In this document: positions 23,089 to 35,886 of the stretch, piece by piece
How positions within the stretch are numbered: position 1 is the first letter of the stretch
Layout of the letters: the number at the start of each line of letters is the position of its first letter
Origin: Perkinsus olseni
Taxonomy: Eukaryota; Perkinsozoa; Perkinsida; Perkinsidae
NCBI GenBank assembly: GCA_013115135.1
Contig: JABANP010000076.1
Coordinates: 62,001-126,000, forward strand
Reading direction: 5' to 3'
DNA: 64,000 nt
Translations under genes and position numbers: made by a program
Notes under the pieces: model-generated
Databases searched by the model: none
Told to the model about the DNA's origin: nothing
The model's input: the letters and a program-made list of their open reading frames with translations, nothing else

Positions 23089-23712
23089 TTCAAGCTAGCA
23101 GTAGGCGTATGCCCGACATCCACTGGGCGACTGCTCCGAAGGCTATAGCGTATCCAATGTAAGCATGAAGACCACGCTTCGACCTAAGGCTAACAGGATA
23201 ATGAGCATCGGTTTATCTCAGCCGTACTTATCAAATTTTCCGAAGAGTCCTTGTGACAGTGCGAAGTTGACGCTCATCGCGGATAGGAAGAGCCCGGCCA
23301 AGCGCGCATGGGGCGACTGTAGGACCTGTGAACTTGCAGTAAGCGTCAATAGTCTGCATTATTCGATCGATCGAGTAAGATCCTACGCGGCGAAGGCTAC
23401 GCCCGAGACACAGCCGGCGGCTGCTCAGCGCAGAGCGCTTCGATTTGTGCCACGACAAACACGAGCGCGCTCCACGCAGTCAGGAGGGTGCCGCGAGTTG
23501 GCACCGCTGAATGAGAGACTGTACGGCCTCACCTTGATATCATCCTCGCCATCCTGCAATGCTGCCATCATTGCCGTGCCGAATGCTGCTGTACCGAATG
23601 AGAGACCAGTGGCCAGGTACATCACTTTGGCGTGCCTTTCACGAGCTTTCTTGAGCTCGGACGGCGAGGTCGTCGTCGTCGCTCGGGAACTGAGGATTTG
23701 ATTCAACTCCAT
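23089..23712 (-). CDS. Four-helix membrane protein, hypothetical
   Basis: Start MELNQILSSRATTTTSP at 23712, then ELKKARERHAKVMYLATGLS and FGTAAFGTAMMAAL (helix 1). Helix 2 is LLTAWSALVFVVAQIEALCA (about 23480-23420), helix 3 is ARLAGLFLSAMSVNFAL, ending LFGKFDK, and helix 4 is GLHAYIGYAIAFGAVAQW with the stop at 23091-23089. The last intron (44 nt, AA|GTACGG to CCTTAG|G) fits phase exactly. Between helices 1 and 2 the frame needs one base skipped near 23540 (TTCAGCGGTGCC) or an intron of only 26 nt, so this junction is uncertain. Likely a small integral membrane protein of unknown function. Confidence 0.5.
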
Positions 23713-24482
23713 CAAGCGACACCTACGGACACCTGGTTCAGAGGAATCAGCCAACCTGACGAACACCTTACTCTAAGCCCTTCTTCGCGCCATAAAGGAC
23801 CAGTACAGCAACACCAGCTGAGACTACTGGGTGGGCGAAGGTGGCGAAGGGCTCGGAGACCATTGTCTACGATTAGAAGCAATAAACAGCAGTAGTCTTG
23901 ACGGTGCCTAGTAGCCGGCGGTCATCATGATGGGACAATTGATCATCAAAACCGGCGTTTTTAATACCACTCTTTACTCTATTTCAACTAACAAAACATG
24001 GACCATCTCGGTCCAAGCTCGTTGACATGAGACATACCACAGAACTACCATAGAAGCACCCCAGTGCTCAGCACATGCCGATGCCAGCGCACTGCCAGTG
24101 ATGTCCGGGCGCACGCGGTATTTTGTGGCGCGTGAAGCTCCAGCTTTGCTGCTGAGCCGGCGGCGGGTATTCGGTTCAATACTCGGTCGTTAACGCGATA
24201 GCGATTCAGCGTGGCCTTCAGCATTTAAGTGGATGCTCTGCGTCCTCTCCGTTCGGTCAGCAGGACTAGCGCGGACCAGGCTTTCCGGGGTACGGCGGCG
24301 GCACTTCTGCGCAGCACCGGCTACGGACCATGCTGGCCGCCTAGGTAATAATTGAGTGGGCACGTCTCGCTGGTCGACCTTGCGCGGCGATCGGGCGGTA
24401 TGTTCGTGCGTTGCTTGACCGCAAGGACTACTGCTGTTGTTGGAGGCCTGTCCTACTTGCGGGCGCCGGTTGGCTGGTTGAG
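23713..24482. other. Intergenic region containing one GGCGCG element
   Basis: No supported gene. Holds the element copy at 24121-24136 and the presumed 5' flank of the gene starting at 24483. Confidence 0.45.
24121..24136 (+). promoter_or_regulatory. Copy of the recurrent GGCGCG element
   Basis: TTTTGTGGCGCGTGAA, one mismatch from the consensus. It lies about 350 bp upstream of the plus-strand gene at 24483, in sequence with no open frame, so it could be promoter or 5' UTR intron. Function unknown. Confidence 0.5.
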
Positions 24483-25854
24483 ATGACCGATGACCGTCTC
24501 GCCGGGCTCGCATGGCCTCCGTCGGAGACACGCTTAGACCTCTCCTTCCCGCCTGAGGAGAAATCAGGACTAAGCTCGGATAGAGCTCGAGTGGCAGTGT
24601 TTTTATCGACCTTAGATTCTGTCACTGTGGACCGGCCTGCCATCGTCACCAGGACCGACCAGGGCCCACTGGCTGCTTTCAACAGCGTATCCAACTTCTA
24701 TGGTTTTGGCACCTTCAAAGAAGATGCCGCTGATGCTGAGGATTCCGCTGCCTCGTGGAGCGGTGAGATGAGAAGCTGGCGCATCCGGTATCAGGATGAC
24801 TCCGATTGGATGGGTCTCTCAGATGGCTGTCTCGAATTGGAAGCAGCGCCTGTACTAGCTCACCGGGCCGCCGCCCGAGGGTTTAAAATCGCTGATGATC
24901 AATTGGCTGCCTTAGTGGACAAAGGCGAGGCTCCCTCCCTGGCAGCCACATGGCGGGAGCGTGCCTTGTGCAGGTGTTAGAAGGCCCTCCGACGGATCGA
25001 ATGACCCATATGTCTCTGGGCCACTGCATGGGGGCTGCCATTGAGTCCGAGTGTGAGGGAGTTATAGCGAAGATCATGGGGCTGTTGGGGTAAGCTGAAT
25101 TAACCTGCTGCTGGCGTATCGGTCGTCGAGTTATTTGCCACCATACTGAAGTGCCGCCGGAAATTTGAAACAGCAGGTCCAGTGCACCACCACGACACCC
25201 TACTCTGGCCTCGCTAGTGCTAGTACACCTCCTCACTTCGTCATCTCCATTGGAGCATAGAGCGCTCCTGGAGGCCTCTGCGGCATGCGCTGGTGATAGG
25301 GAAGATGAGCTCACTGCTGTCGACGCCTATCGGATACGGTAGAAGCGATGGGGTTCCTTGCCTTTTCTTCAAAGGGAGTGCTCTTCAGACTAGCCACATT
25401 GTCGTCGCCTTTGGCCGCCGAGCTGCTGGATGACGCCAACGATGCCTCGTCTATGAGTCTGTCCTTCGTCAATTTCATCAGCCATATAGTCCGCGGCAGT
25501 GCTCAGTCCAGTCGAGAGGCCGCAATGAGGGAAGCCCTGGATGAGGGCTGGAGAGAGTGAGTAGTAGTTTCAGCGCTTCGCTCCGCCGATATTTTGTATA
25601 TTTTCAGTATTTATGATATCTCCGAGCTCATCGGGAAGCCGCAGTTGCATCCTGCTGATGCCAGCGACAAGGCCTCACTGGGGATTCTATACTGGAACGG
25701 CGCCCAGTAAGTCCCTCCTCTCGAAGTCGGGTATTTTATGGCGCGCGACATTTCAGACCGAGAGTTCGCAGACGTTGGCTCTTTGTTCTTCCCCGTCGTG
25801 GACCCTGCCGAGAAGATCGTCTATGAGCCGATCGATGGCTTCCTACTACGTTAA
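24483..25854 (+). CDS. Unrecognised multi-exon protein with helical C-terminal half
   Basis: Exon 1 begins MTDDRLAGLAWPPSETRLDL and runs through VFLSTLDSVTVDRPAIVTR and NSVSNFYGFGTFKEDAAD to about 24970. Next exons: VLEGPPTDRMTHMSLGHCMG (to GTAAGC at 25092), HPTLASLVLVHLLTSSSPLE (to 25340), GVLFRLATLSSPLAAELLDD with MSLSFVNFISHIVRG (25376-25558), IYDISELIGKPQLHP (to 25706) and DREFADVGSLFFPVVDPAEK ending at a stop 25852-25854. Hydrophobic helices in the middle suggest an armadillo-like helical repeat. The last intron (25707-25756) contains a variant of the GGCGCG element. Phase at that last junction is one base off in my reading, so the final exon is tentative. I do not recognise the family. 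Confidence 0.5.
25734..25749 (+). promoter_or_regulatory. Variant GGCGCG element inside a 50-nt intron
   Basis: TTTTATGGCGCGCGAC, two to three changes from consensus, ending 7 bases before the 3' splice site of intron 25707-25756 (CCA|GTAAGT to TTTCAG|). Confidence 0.5.
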
Positions 25855-26157
25855 CGATAAGGTTCGACCGGGGGCTTCTCTCTCTTGGTATCGTGCTTCT
25901 TATCGCCAGGCCAGGCCTCGGTGGATCCACAAGCTTCGACACACAGTGGCACAAAAGGAACGGCTATACTGTGAAGATGTCACCGGCTGCGGAGTGGACG
26001 GTCAGGGCTGGTGTGAGGGAAAATGATAACGATGCTGAGCAGTGATGGCCTCCGCTGGCACGGCATGCGTAGCTGTCTCTGTCGTGGGTGTTTCTGAGAC
26101 CATGTTGGGGTTGTTGAGTTCACCAGAGTCGTCGGGGAGATCGTGAATCAGTTGACA

Positions 26158-27339
26158 ATGCAGTCCCATAATTACGATACCTGCCGAGGGCGAATACTCC
26201 TTCTGGGCGACTCTATCACGCAGCAGAGTTTCTCGGGCGTGGACGGATGGGCCGGTCTCCTGGCCGACAGATATCAGAGAAGGGCTGACATTATCAACAG
26301 AGGGTGAGTCAGTGTGGTTTACCGTTTTTTCATCAGAAAGTGCATCCTAGGTACTCTGGCTACAACACACCGATGACCCTTGAAGTCTCGCGTCATATTT
26401 TCAAGGATGGATCGCCTCATATGGCAGGAGGGCCGCTGCTGTTGGTTGTCATCTTTTTGGGCGCCAACGACTCTCAGCTACCAGGCATGGTGAACTCCTC
26501 GGGGTAAGGAGAGAGCACGGCGGTATGGCCTGTCGATTATGCGAGGTTGGTAGGTCCGAGAGCAAACACGTTCCTGTGGAGAAGTTCCGCAGTGCCCTGG
26601 AGGAGATCGTGGACTTAGCTAAGCCTGTAAACAGCCGTTCCTCCTGCTTACTCGGCCCGCAGTCTCCTGCTCGATTTGTTCGTTCTTCTCCAATAGTGTG
26701 GTTCCTTTTCTCGTAGAAGTCCTGAGAAGAGCTAGTCGTCGTTTGTGTGTGAGTTTGAAGTCCAACGCCGGTTCCGGCTTAGTTAGACTCTTGCCGATGT
26801 TCTCAGTTAAGGATTCTGTGGACTCTCTCGTCGTTGGTCTTGTACCGCTGAGATGCGTCGGCCTTAGCTGCCAGCAGGTGTCGTTTATCAGTTCACTTCC
26901 CGCCTCATCCTGGTCACCCCGCCTCCGATTGACGGCGATGCAATAGTCGCTGACGGTAAGGCCAGGTTTGGTGCCTCTGCACCGGACCAGCCCAATCGTA
27001 AGCTCCAATTCACGGGAGAGTACGCCAAGGCAGTCGAGCAAATTGGCGAGAACAATCAGGTGAGGATGAGGGACTGCTGCTTGCTGTGCCGGAGTAGTCT
27101 ATCCAGATTCCCGTTCTTAACACCTTCGATGGGATGCAACGGGAGGCTGGCTGGCGCTCCTTCCTGCGTGATGGCCTTCACTTTAGCCCTTCTGGCAGTA
27201 GATGGTTCTACGAAGCTTTGATAAGGACCATTAAGGATGAGTATCCCGAGATCGCAGTCGAGGTGAGAACCACAGGGCATCCGTGGCAGCTCTATGTTAC
27301 ATGTTTCAGGCTGGTCCCGGACGGCGTGAGCTACGGTAA
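26158..27339 (+). CDS. SGNH/GDSL hydrolase, isoamyl acetate-hydrolysing esterase (IAH1) type
   Basis: Start MQSHNYDTCRGRILLLGDS at 26158. SGNH block I is GDSITQQ, block II lies in IINRG|YSGYNT (split by an intron after 26303), block III is VVIFLGANDS and block V is DGLHFS (Asp-x-x-His), so Ser, Gly, Asn, Asp and His are all present. Further exons carry VPVEKFRSALEEIVDLAKP, FGASAPDQPNRKL then FTGEYAKAVEQIGENN, and IPVLNTFDGMQREAGW. A last short exon follows a GTGAGA donor at 27264 and ends RRELR at 27339; without that splice the frame runs to 27412. Length (about 240 residues) and motif order fit IAH1-like esterases, which hydrolyse small acetate or acyl esters. Location is probably cytosolic (no signal peptide). 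Confidence 0.8.
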
Positions 27340-27643
27340 CAGCTCGAGCAGGTCGGCATTGACGGCCGAGATGCCTTGGCATGAGCAGTTCTATTGTGTT
27401 AATGGCTCCTGAGCAGCACTTTATTGTCATCAACCATCGAGTTGTGTACAGAGGACTTCTTCTCCATTATCCCCATTCTGCGTCTGCGTGTTAGTACAGA
27501 CCTTTTCCTCGACGGCTGATGCCGATCACCCGGGCGCAGCTAAAATGATTGTGTTTCCTGCACTTTTCGTGCAATAGTAGCACTGAGCAAAGATCCTCCT
27601 CACCACCCCACCTCAATTTTTTAGCCCCTATAGTAACACTACA

Positions 27644-30130
<2,487 letters not shown>

Positions 30131-31139
30131 CTGTCGCGATAAAAGTCATTTGTTGGTATTTTCCAGTTGTGCAACAGTTGGTGGTGCTGCTACTTTAACG
30201 ACCAAGTGTATCCCGTTTCCGATTCATCACCGATTGTGGTGGGGCTGCTCGATATTGTATGGAACCATTAGATACCCGTGCCTTTGTTACTATCTCCATC
30301 ATCACTTTTACTAATACACTACTACCGAATGCCGACAAAGGAGGAGCGAGTTTCAGAGGGTCTCTAGTTCTGTTGAGTAGTCTAACCACACAATACAATG
30401 TGCTTGCGGATGGGACAGGACAGCCGGTGCCTTTCGATATCGAATATTACGCTGTCTTTTCCGGTGTTAGTATCGCCGGTTTGAGAAGACTGGCCATCTT
30501 GTTCTATGTGGGCTCTTCATGTTAAGGGGGATTCAATTTGCTTTCGGTAGATGCGGGTCGAGATTAATTTCCCCGAGGGGTCCGAATTCGCTTGGGTCAG
30601 TTCGTATCGTGCCGCCTAGAAGGTGATCTTGGGCATGTGTATTTGAATGCAGTTTAGCCCAGGCGAGCAAAAGACGCACATCCTCAGCGAGTGACTTTAA
30701 TTCTGCACCACTGGCCTTATCCCGTGACAGTCCAATCGGGGTTGCCGATTCTACGGTGTCGCTCGTCGACGAATATTCATCACCATCATAGTATCTTGCA
30801 GTTAACGATTCTGCGTGATATCAGACGGGCGCTGTCACACGTCTACCGGGTTGACGTATGGCACATAACCACTCGCTCGCCATCGAGGGGCGAAACGCTG
30901 TGAGTCGCTCGACGGCGGTCGAGGGATTCTTTCCATGTGTTCCCCAAGTGAAGTTGTTGATAATGAATGTAGCCTGTGATAGCCAACTCATGCCAACTAA
31001 GTGGCTAATCAGGCTGGGCCATCTAGTGGGCCCGGAGGTTGCTTGGAGAAGCGCCGGGTGCCCATTTTGAACTGTAAGGGTTCAACATCTAGATTTGAGC
31101 ATTCGTGCGAGTTTGAATTCCTTTCTCTTCCTCAAGTCC
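30131..31139. other. Intergenic region downstream of HSP70
   Basis: The plus frame at 30259-30525 (MEPLDTRAFVTISIITFTN) is open for 88 codons, but I find no paralogue, signal or splice support. Equivalent sequence is absent from the shorter duplicate block, where only about 180 bp separate the HSP70 fragment from the coiled-coil gene. Confidence 0.4.
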
Positions 31140-31611
31140 ATGGTTCTCTCTCGCGTCGTTGTTGTATCGATTCTGGCCGCTGAACAAGCCTCAAGTCTCC
31201 GTACCACGGGCCAATCCGAGGTAGCACGCGTGTATTGGTAACCCATGCGGTCTGTAGTCTCTGTAGGTTCAATCCCTACGTGAAGGGTTAGTCGAAGTTA
31301 ACGGAAGAGTTACTGGGATTACCGAACGATTGAACGAACTCAGTGCGATAGTTTCTGGGTTGGCGGATTCCATTGAAGTGCAAAAGGTAGGTCGTAAGTT
31401 TAGTTCCGATGCTGCAGGGGTGGACTTCATCACCTCAACAACTGCTTTTTCGATGTAGCTCGGAGGCACGATTACGGCTGGACAGGGTGAGTGCGTATAC
31501 AAGGACGACCACGGTACTAAGACGACTATCTACTTCGCCTCCTCTGCCGACAGTCCAAGCCCAATCAGCGGAACCTATATATCTGGGAAGAGCTCTAAGC
31601 AAGCCACGTAA
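31140..31611 (+). CDS. Secreted coiled-coil protein, copy 2
   Basis: Exons 31140-31220 (MVLSRVVVVSILAAEQASSL, signal peptide, then RTTGQSE), 31267-31386 (VQSLREGLVEVNGRVTGITE, RLNELSAIVSGLADSIEVQK) and 31459-31611 (LGGTITAGQGECVYKDDHG then TTIYFASSADSPSPISG). Same exon phases as copy 1 at 19445-19963. Sequence identity is modest in the coiled coil but the LGG..AGQG.C.Y.DD core is kept, so both copies were under selection after duplication. Function unknown; probably exported. Confidence 0.7.
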
Positions 31612-31938
31612 GGGCCGCCTATGGTGTTTCGTGCAACCGTGACTACGTGAAGAGTATTAGATTGATACTTCTTATGACTCTTCTACTACTTGTGGCAGTC
31701 ATCACCATTGATACATTCGTGAATCTTGTGGGGATCACGGGATTATGTGTTGGGCTCAATTGCCAGCTCGTGTTGACCCAATTGGACTAGTATGAGTTGG
31801 CGTGCTCACAGTTTTTGAGGCAGAATTCTTCTTAGCTTACCTACGAGTCGTAGGCTACGACTTTAGGAGTATAGGAGCTTCTCACTTAGATACAACAAAG
31901 ACTTCACACAGCTTAACATCGTTTCCTGGGCTAATTCG
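31612..31938. other. Short gap with a hydrophobic small frame
   Basis: A 38-codon frame near 31675 starts MTLLLLVAVITIDTFVN and is strongly hydrophobic. It could be a signal/TM micro-ORF or chance, and there is no second copy in the duplicate block. Confidence 0.3.
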
Positions 31939-32229
31939 ATGGATATCACAATCACCGACCACCTACCACAAGCCTTGCAGCATTTCGCTTCCTTGATCCC
32001 ATTTGCTCACTTCAATGATGAGGTTCTGATGAAGCTGCGGTCTTCCTTGCCCATCACCAAGGAAGACAATGTCAAGTGTAGGAGAATCTTCAGCCTCTTG
32101 GTCGACAATCCGCCGAAAGGATATGAGTCGTCAAGAGCTCGATGGTTCACAGACTTCAACGAGGGGGGGACTTCTGGGGCTTGGGGAGTCGTCCGTAGTT
32201 GGAGGTACGGATTGACCCGAAGAAATTAA
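31939..32229 (+). CDS. Small conserved protein (MDITIT family), copy 2
   Basis: MDITITDHLPQALQHFASLI, then PFAHFNDEVLMKLRSSLPIT, CRRIFSLLVDNPP and AWGVVRSWRYGLTRRN, 96 residues, single exon. Aligns end to end with 20213-20512. Differences are spread and mostly conservative, with no frame break, so it is likely a functional pair. Unknown fold; no targeting signal seen. Confidence 0.65.
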   Translation: MDITITDHLPQALQHFASLIPFAHFNDEVLMKLRSSLPITKEDNVKCRRIFSLLVDNPPKGYESSRARWFTDFNEGGTSGAWGVVRSWRYGLTRRN

Positions 32230-33994
32230 CGATATTAGGAAGAGCCGAATGATGAACAGGAGCCAACAGATTAACGATTTAGCTGTAAATATATGTTCAT
32301 CTTGTTCACGTGTTTATATTTATCCATGTCATGTTCTGTGTGATAATCACCCCTTGTGTTACTAGTAGGACGCTATCAGTCAACACATACTGCACCACTA
32401 CCCGAAGGGTCGTCTCTGCGTTGAATTCACTTTCGCACGCTCGATCTCGGTTTCATCACATGGTGGTGTAGACTTCGGGATGACAGTGTTGGCGGACGGC
32501 GGAGAACAGCCTGCCATTAGACGCTATTAGCCCGGCTAATATATCCAATATTATAATGAACTATTATACTCTATTATGAGGGTAAGGAATCTTAGTTTAG
32601 AGATCAAACGCTACAGAGAGTCCCAAACTGAGCACACCGACAAGAGTCTAACTAAAACGAGACCGGTGTTGGACTATGAACTCCATTCACGTAGGACTAT
32701 GAAGACATGCCAACATCGTTCACTCAACGGATATACTCGCGGTCGGCCTGATATCATCGATGCGCTTCGCCGAAGCGGCTTCGGTTGAATAAGCACAAAG
32801 TATGAAGAAGCGCGATGCCGCAGCGAATGAGACAGTGCGAGAGAGCTAGATCATCACAACCGTATTGCCATGAGCATGCACCTTACGAGATGTCTCGACC
32901 GTCCACTAGACTTGCGCCTACTTTCCTGCTCGAGGACACGGATGGAGCAGCGATGGTACAAATTCGAGATTGAAAGTAGTATTCATACCATCTTGCAGTC
33001 CCTCGCAGTTACGCGTTCTAACGGCCGTGAGAAGATTCAGGATTGGGTCTTTGCGGTCGACAATGTCGAACACACATACCTCTAGCATGCCAATAGAATA
33101 CCCGTGATATCCGAGGTCGAAGAAGGGAATGCTTGAGACAAAGCCTTCCTGCAAGTTGCTCTCCACTTCACACCGATTTGTGTTGAGATAGCTCACTTCG
33201 AGCTCATTAGCATTCTCAAACTATCGATCGCTCGTCGTCTGCGATCAGTGACAGCGTTACTTAAACACAACTAGTCGCTGAGTGGGATGGTCTAGATTAT
33301 TAAGAGCAATTGTATAGGAATGCTTCAATGGTCAATTGATGATGGATGATGATGATCTCAATGGGTAGCGGTGCTGGTATCAGACTTCGTTATCATGCAT
33401 ACCGTTGCCATATCGTCAGGATTACACCTCTTGTAGTTGTCAGAGCCAATCAACCTGAATGCACATCGATGATGACCACCTGTGATATGAGGTGTCTGCT
33501 ACTTCTCGGCGAGTTGACCGGGTGGTATCATGAATACAGCGTAGTGTTCGCCGTCACGTTCGAACTTGGCTACGCCCGATCGGCTCCTCCCATTGAAGTA
33601 AGCGATTTGAGCGTTCAGCTCTGCTTGATCTGACAGAGAAATCGGGTTTCCTTTATAAACGTCATTTGGTCGAGTTGCGAGTAGGGCAGCGAGTGAACAT
33701 GATGCCTACCAGCAGCTGAGTCGGCCTTCATGAGTAGCAGAGCTGAGCTTTCCGCGTGATTCTGCCGTTGGTGCAATACCTACTCACAATGAATGGCAGG
33801 TGTAAGTTGGCTAACCAGAAGAAACAGGATTCCAGTCAGTCATTCTTTGGGTTCGCTCGGAAACAGCAATCGCCGTGGACTCACGTTTCAAGGATACCCC
33901 AGTAAAAGCAACCCACGAGGATAGGACTCGAACCAACTTTACAGACAAAAGCGAAGTTTTACAATCTCGACACGTTCGAACGATGACAAGCCCG
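32230..33994. other. About 1.8 kb without a supported gene
   Basis: AT-rich around 32530-32580. Short frames on both strands (for example plus 32576-32788, 33346-33633) lack splice or homology support. A T-arm-like string near 33910 was considered and rejected as a tRNA. Confidence 0.45.
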
Positions 33995-35759
33995 TCAAGT
34001 TGAGCCTTCCTTTGTCCGCGGCCGTACCTCAGTGTCGGGGACTCGTAGTTTCAAGTTGAGCTCGTTGCCGAGTTGTGCAACCAATGCCGTAGTTAGGGAG
34101 TTCACTGGCAGAGTTGCGTAGAGGTTGACCTTTGCCTTGTTCACCCCAGATCGTTGAACGTGACCAGTCCACACCTTGTGATCGTATATCGGTTGGTTCT
34201 GAGCCGATACTCCCGAAAGCAGACTCGCCAGATGACTGTGGCTGGGCGTTGATGATGAGAGCTTCGCTGTGGCGGCCGCGGTTCTACTCGCTTGGCTGAT
34301 ACGCTTCTCTTGACGTTCGAGGAACAGTCCCCGCAACCCTTCAAGAATTGCTTTGAGACGCTCAACACAAGCACCGCGTTTAGCCAATTGATCCGGCGGC
34401 AAAGTAGTAGCAGCAGCAGTCGGGGAGGATGACGATTGGAGCTTCGTTATTATCTTCACCACCGACTTCTGTAAATCAGACAGCCCGCTCTCATCGAGCT
34501 GTGATGCCACTTGAAGGAGCATTTCGACAACTGAACGAACAAACGTTGCATCGCGGAGTGGTCGCCTGGAGGAGGTACCTTTCGGGTCCTGGAGCAACTC
34601 CCCCGCGTTTTCACTCGCGAGCAGTCTCGTGAGAACATTCTTACGTAGTTCAGTGTCACTCTGGCCATTCGAAGGCGAACCTAAAGAGAAAGTGATAACA
34701 TCAGGAAAGGGCCATTCAAATCTTACCTGGCGAGGGGACGGGAGACGGTGCCTTGGCTGCAGACATTGTGGCCTGCTTGGACAGCAAGGCCGTTAGAGCA
34801 CCACCGCCTAGAGGCTTCTCCGGTGCTTTGCCCTCCTCCCAGAGGGCTGGGTTGTTGTTGTCGGTGGTTGTTGTAGCGGTCTTGGCCGGGGCTTTTGCAG
34901 CGGCAGCGTTCTTAGCCTGGAAGAGCTTCCGAAGAGCGTTGACGAAGGTGGTGCTGCCGGGTTGGCCATCAGGGCTCTTGGAGGCACTGCGAGCCTTCTT
35001 CGTGGACGGTTCTTCCGAGCCCTGCTCCTGTGAGGCATCATGTTGGTCTTCACATCTCCACCCAAAGGCGGTGCGCCGCCCTGCTGCTCCGCTGGTCGCT
35101 GCTGCTGTTGATCAGCAGCCTGCCACTTGCCCTTCTTCCCATGGTCCCTCACCACCCCAGCTGTCCTGACCACCTCTGTGGTACTGATCCTGCTGGTTCC
35201 AACCGTCGCTGGCGGACCATTGCTGTTCCTTACTGCCGGAATCCTCATGCCAAGTACCGCCCGCAGCTGCGGGATTGGCTTCCCAATTCCACCAGCGACC
35301 TCCCTCCCAGTTACGGTCACCCTGCCACGGTTCACCACCCTGGTTCCAACCGGAGTCCTGCTGCTGCTGTTGCTGCTGCTGCCAGTCCCCCTCCCACGGG
35401 CCCTGGTGGTGATGGCCTTTGCCATGATGACCCTTAGCATGATTACTGTGCCACTGGGGCTCCCCGGACCATGGCCTTGGTCTCTTCGGTGGCGTTGTGC
35501 CAGGTGCTGCGGTCTTGCGCCAGTCGATGATAACAGGGCCTCCAGAGTTGGGCCTCTCCGCGGCAACCCCACCGTGCTGGCTATGAAAAGCGAGAGGTTT
35601 CCTCGGTTCGATGTGGACCGTCGTCGCCGCTTTACGCCATTTGCCTCGCCAGTCCGAACCACGCATGTAGTTTTCGATAGTCGGCGCGGCTGTGGCAGGA
35701 GGAGGGCAGCCACTACCACCGCCGCCGTCCCCTGCGCTCGGGTTGTTAGGATGAGACAT
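33995..35759 (-). CDS. Q/G/W-rich low-complexity protein with possible C-terminal SPOC-like domain
   Basis: Start MSHPNNPSAGDGGGGSGCPP at 35759. The N-terminal 200 residues are rich in Gly, Trp, Gln and His (QQQQQQQQ, WNQGGEPWQG, WNWEANPAAAGG), of the kind seen in RNA-associated, phase-separating proteins. The middle (about 35040-34730) has STKKARSASKS and TTFVNALRKLFQAKNAAA, then an intron ending CTCTTTAG near 34683. The C-terminal half is helical (LRKNVLTRLLASENAGELLQ, FVRSVVEMLLQVASQLDESG) and ends VWTGHVQRSGVNKAKVNLYA, a pattern reminiscent of SPOC domains of transcription and RNA-processing regulators, at low certainty. Between about 35120 and 35045 the frame changes and returns, so a short intron or indels are present. 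Confidence 0.5.
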
Positions 35760-35886
35760 TGCGGTTGGAGTATCAACGCTGAGTTAACGTGCGAGGAGTG
35801 TGCTGGAGATGGGTCGGAAACAAGACACTCAGAAGGGTATTGAAACCATAGTATAAAAAACTTACACAAAGTCACCACCGACAAGC

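Noticed and set aside
33895..33965. Possible tRNA on the minus strand (GGTTCGAGTCC)
   Set aside because: The T-stem does not pair well and no acceptor, D or anticodon stems could be found at the right distances.
34808..35884. Long minus frame of 358 codons
   Set aside because: Out of frame with the MSHPNN and C-terminal exons for most of its length, with low-complexity Arg/Pro translation; mostly a shadow of the Q/G/W-rich gene.
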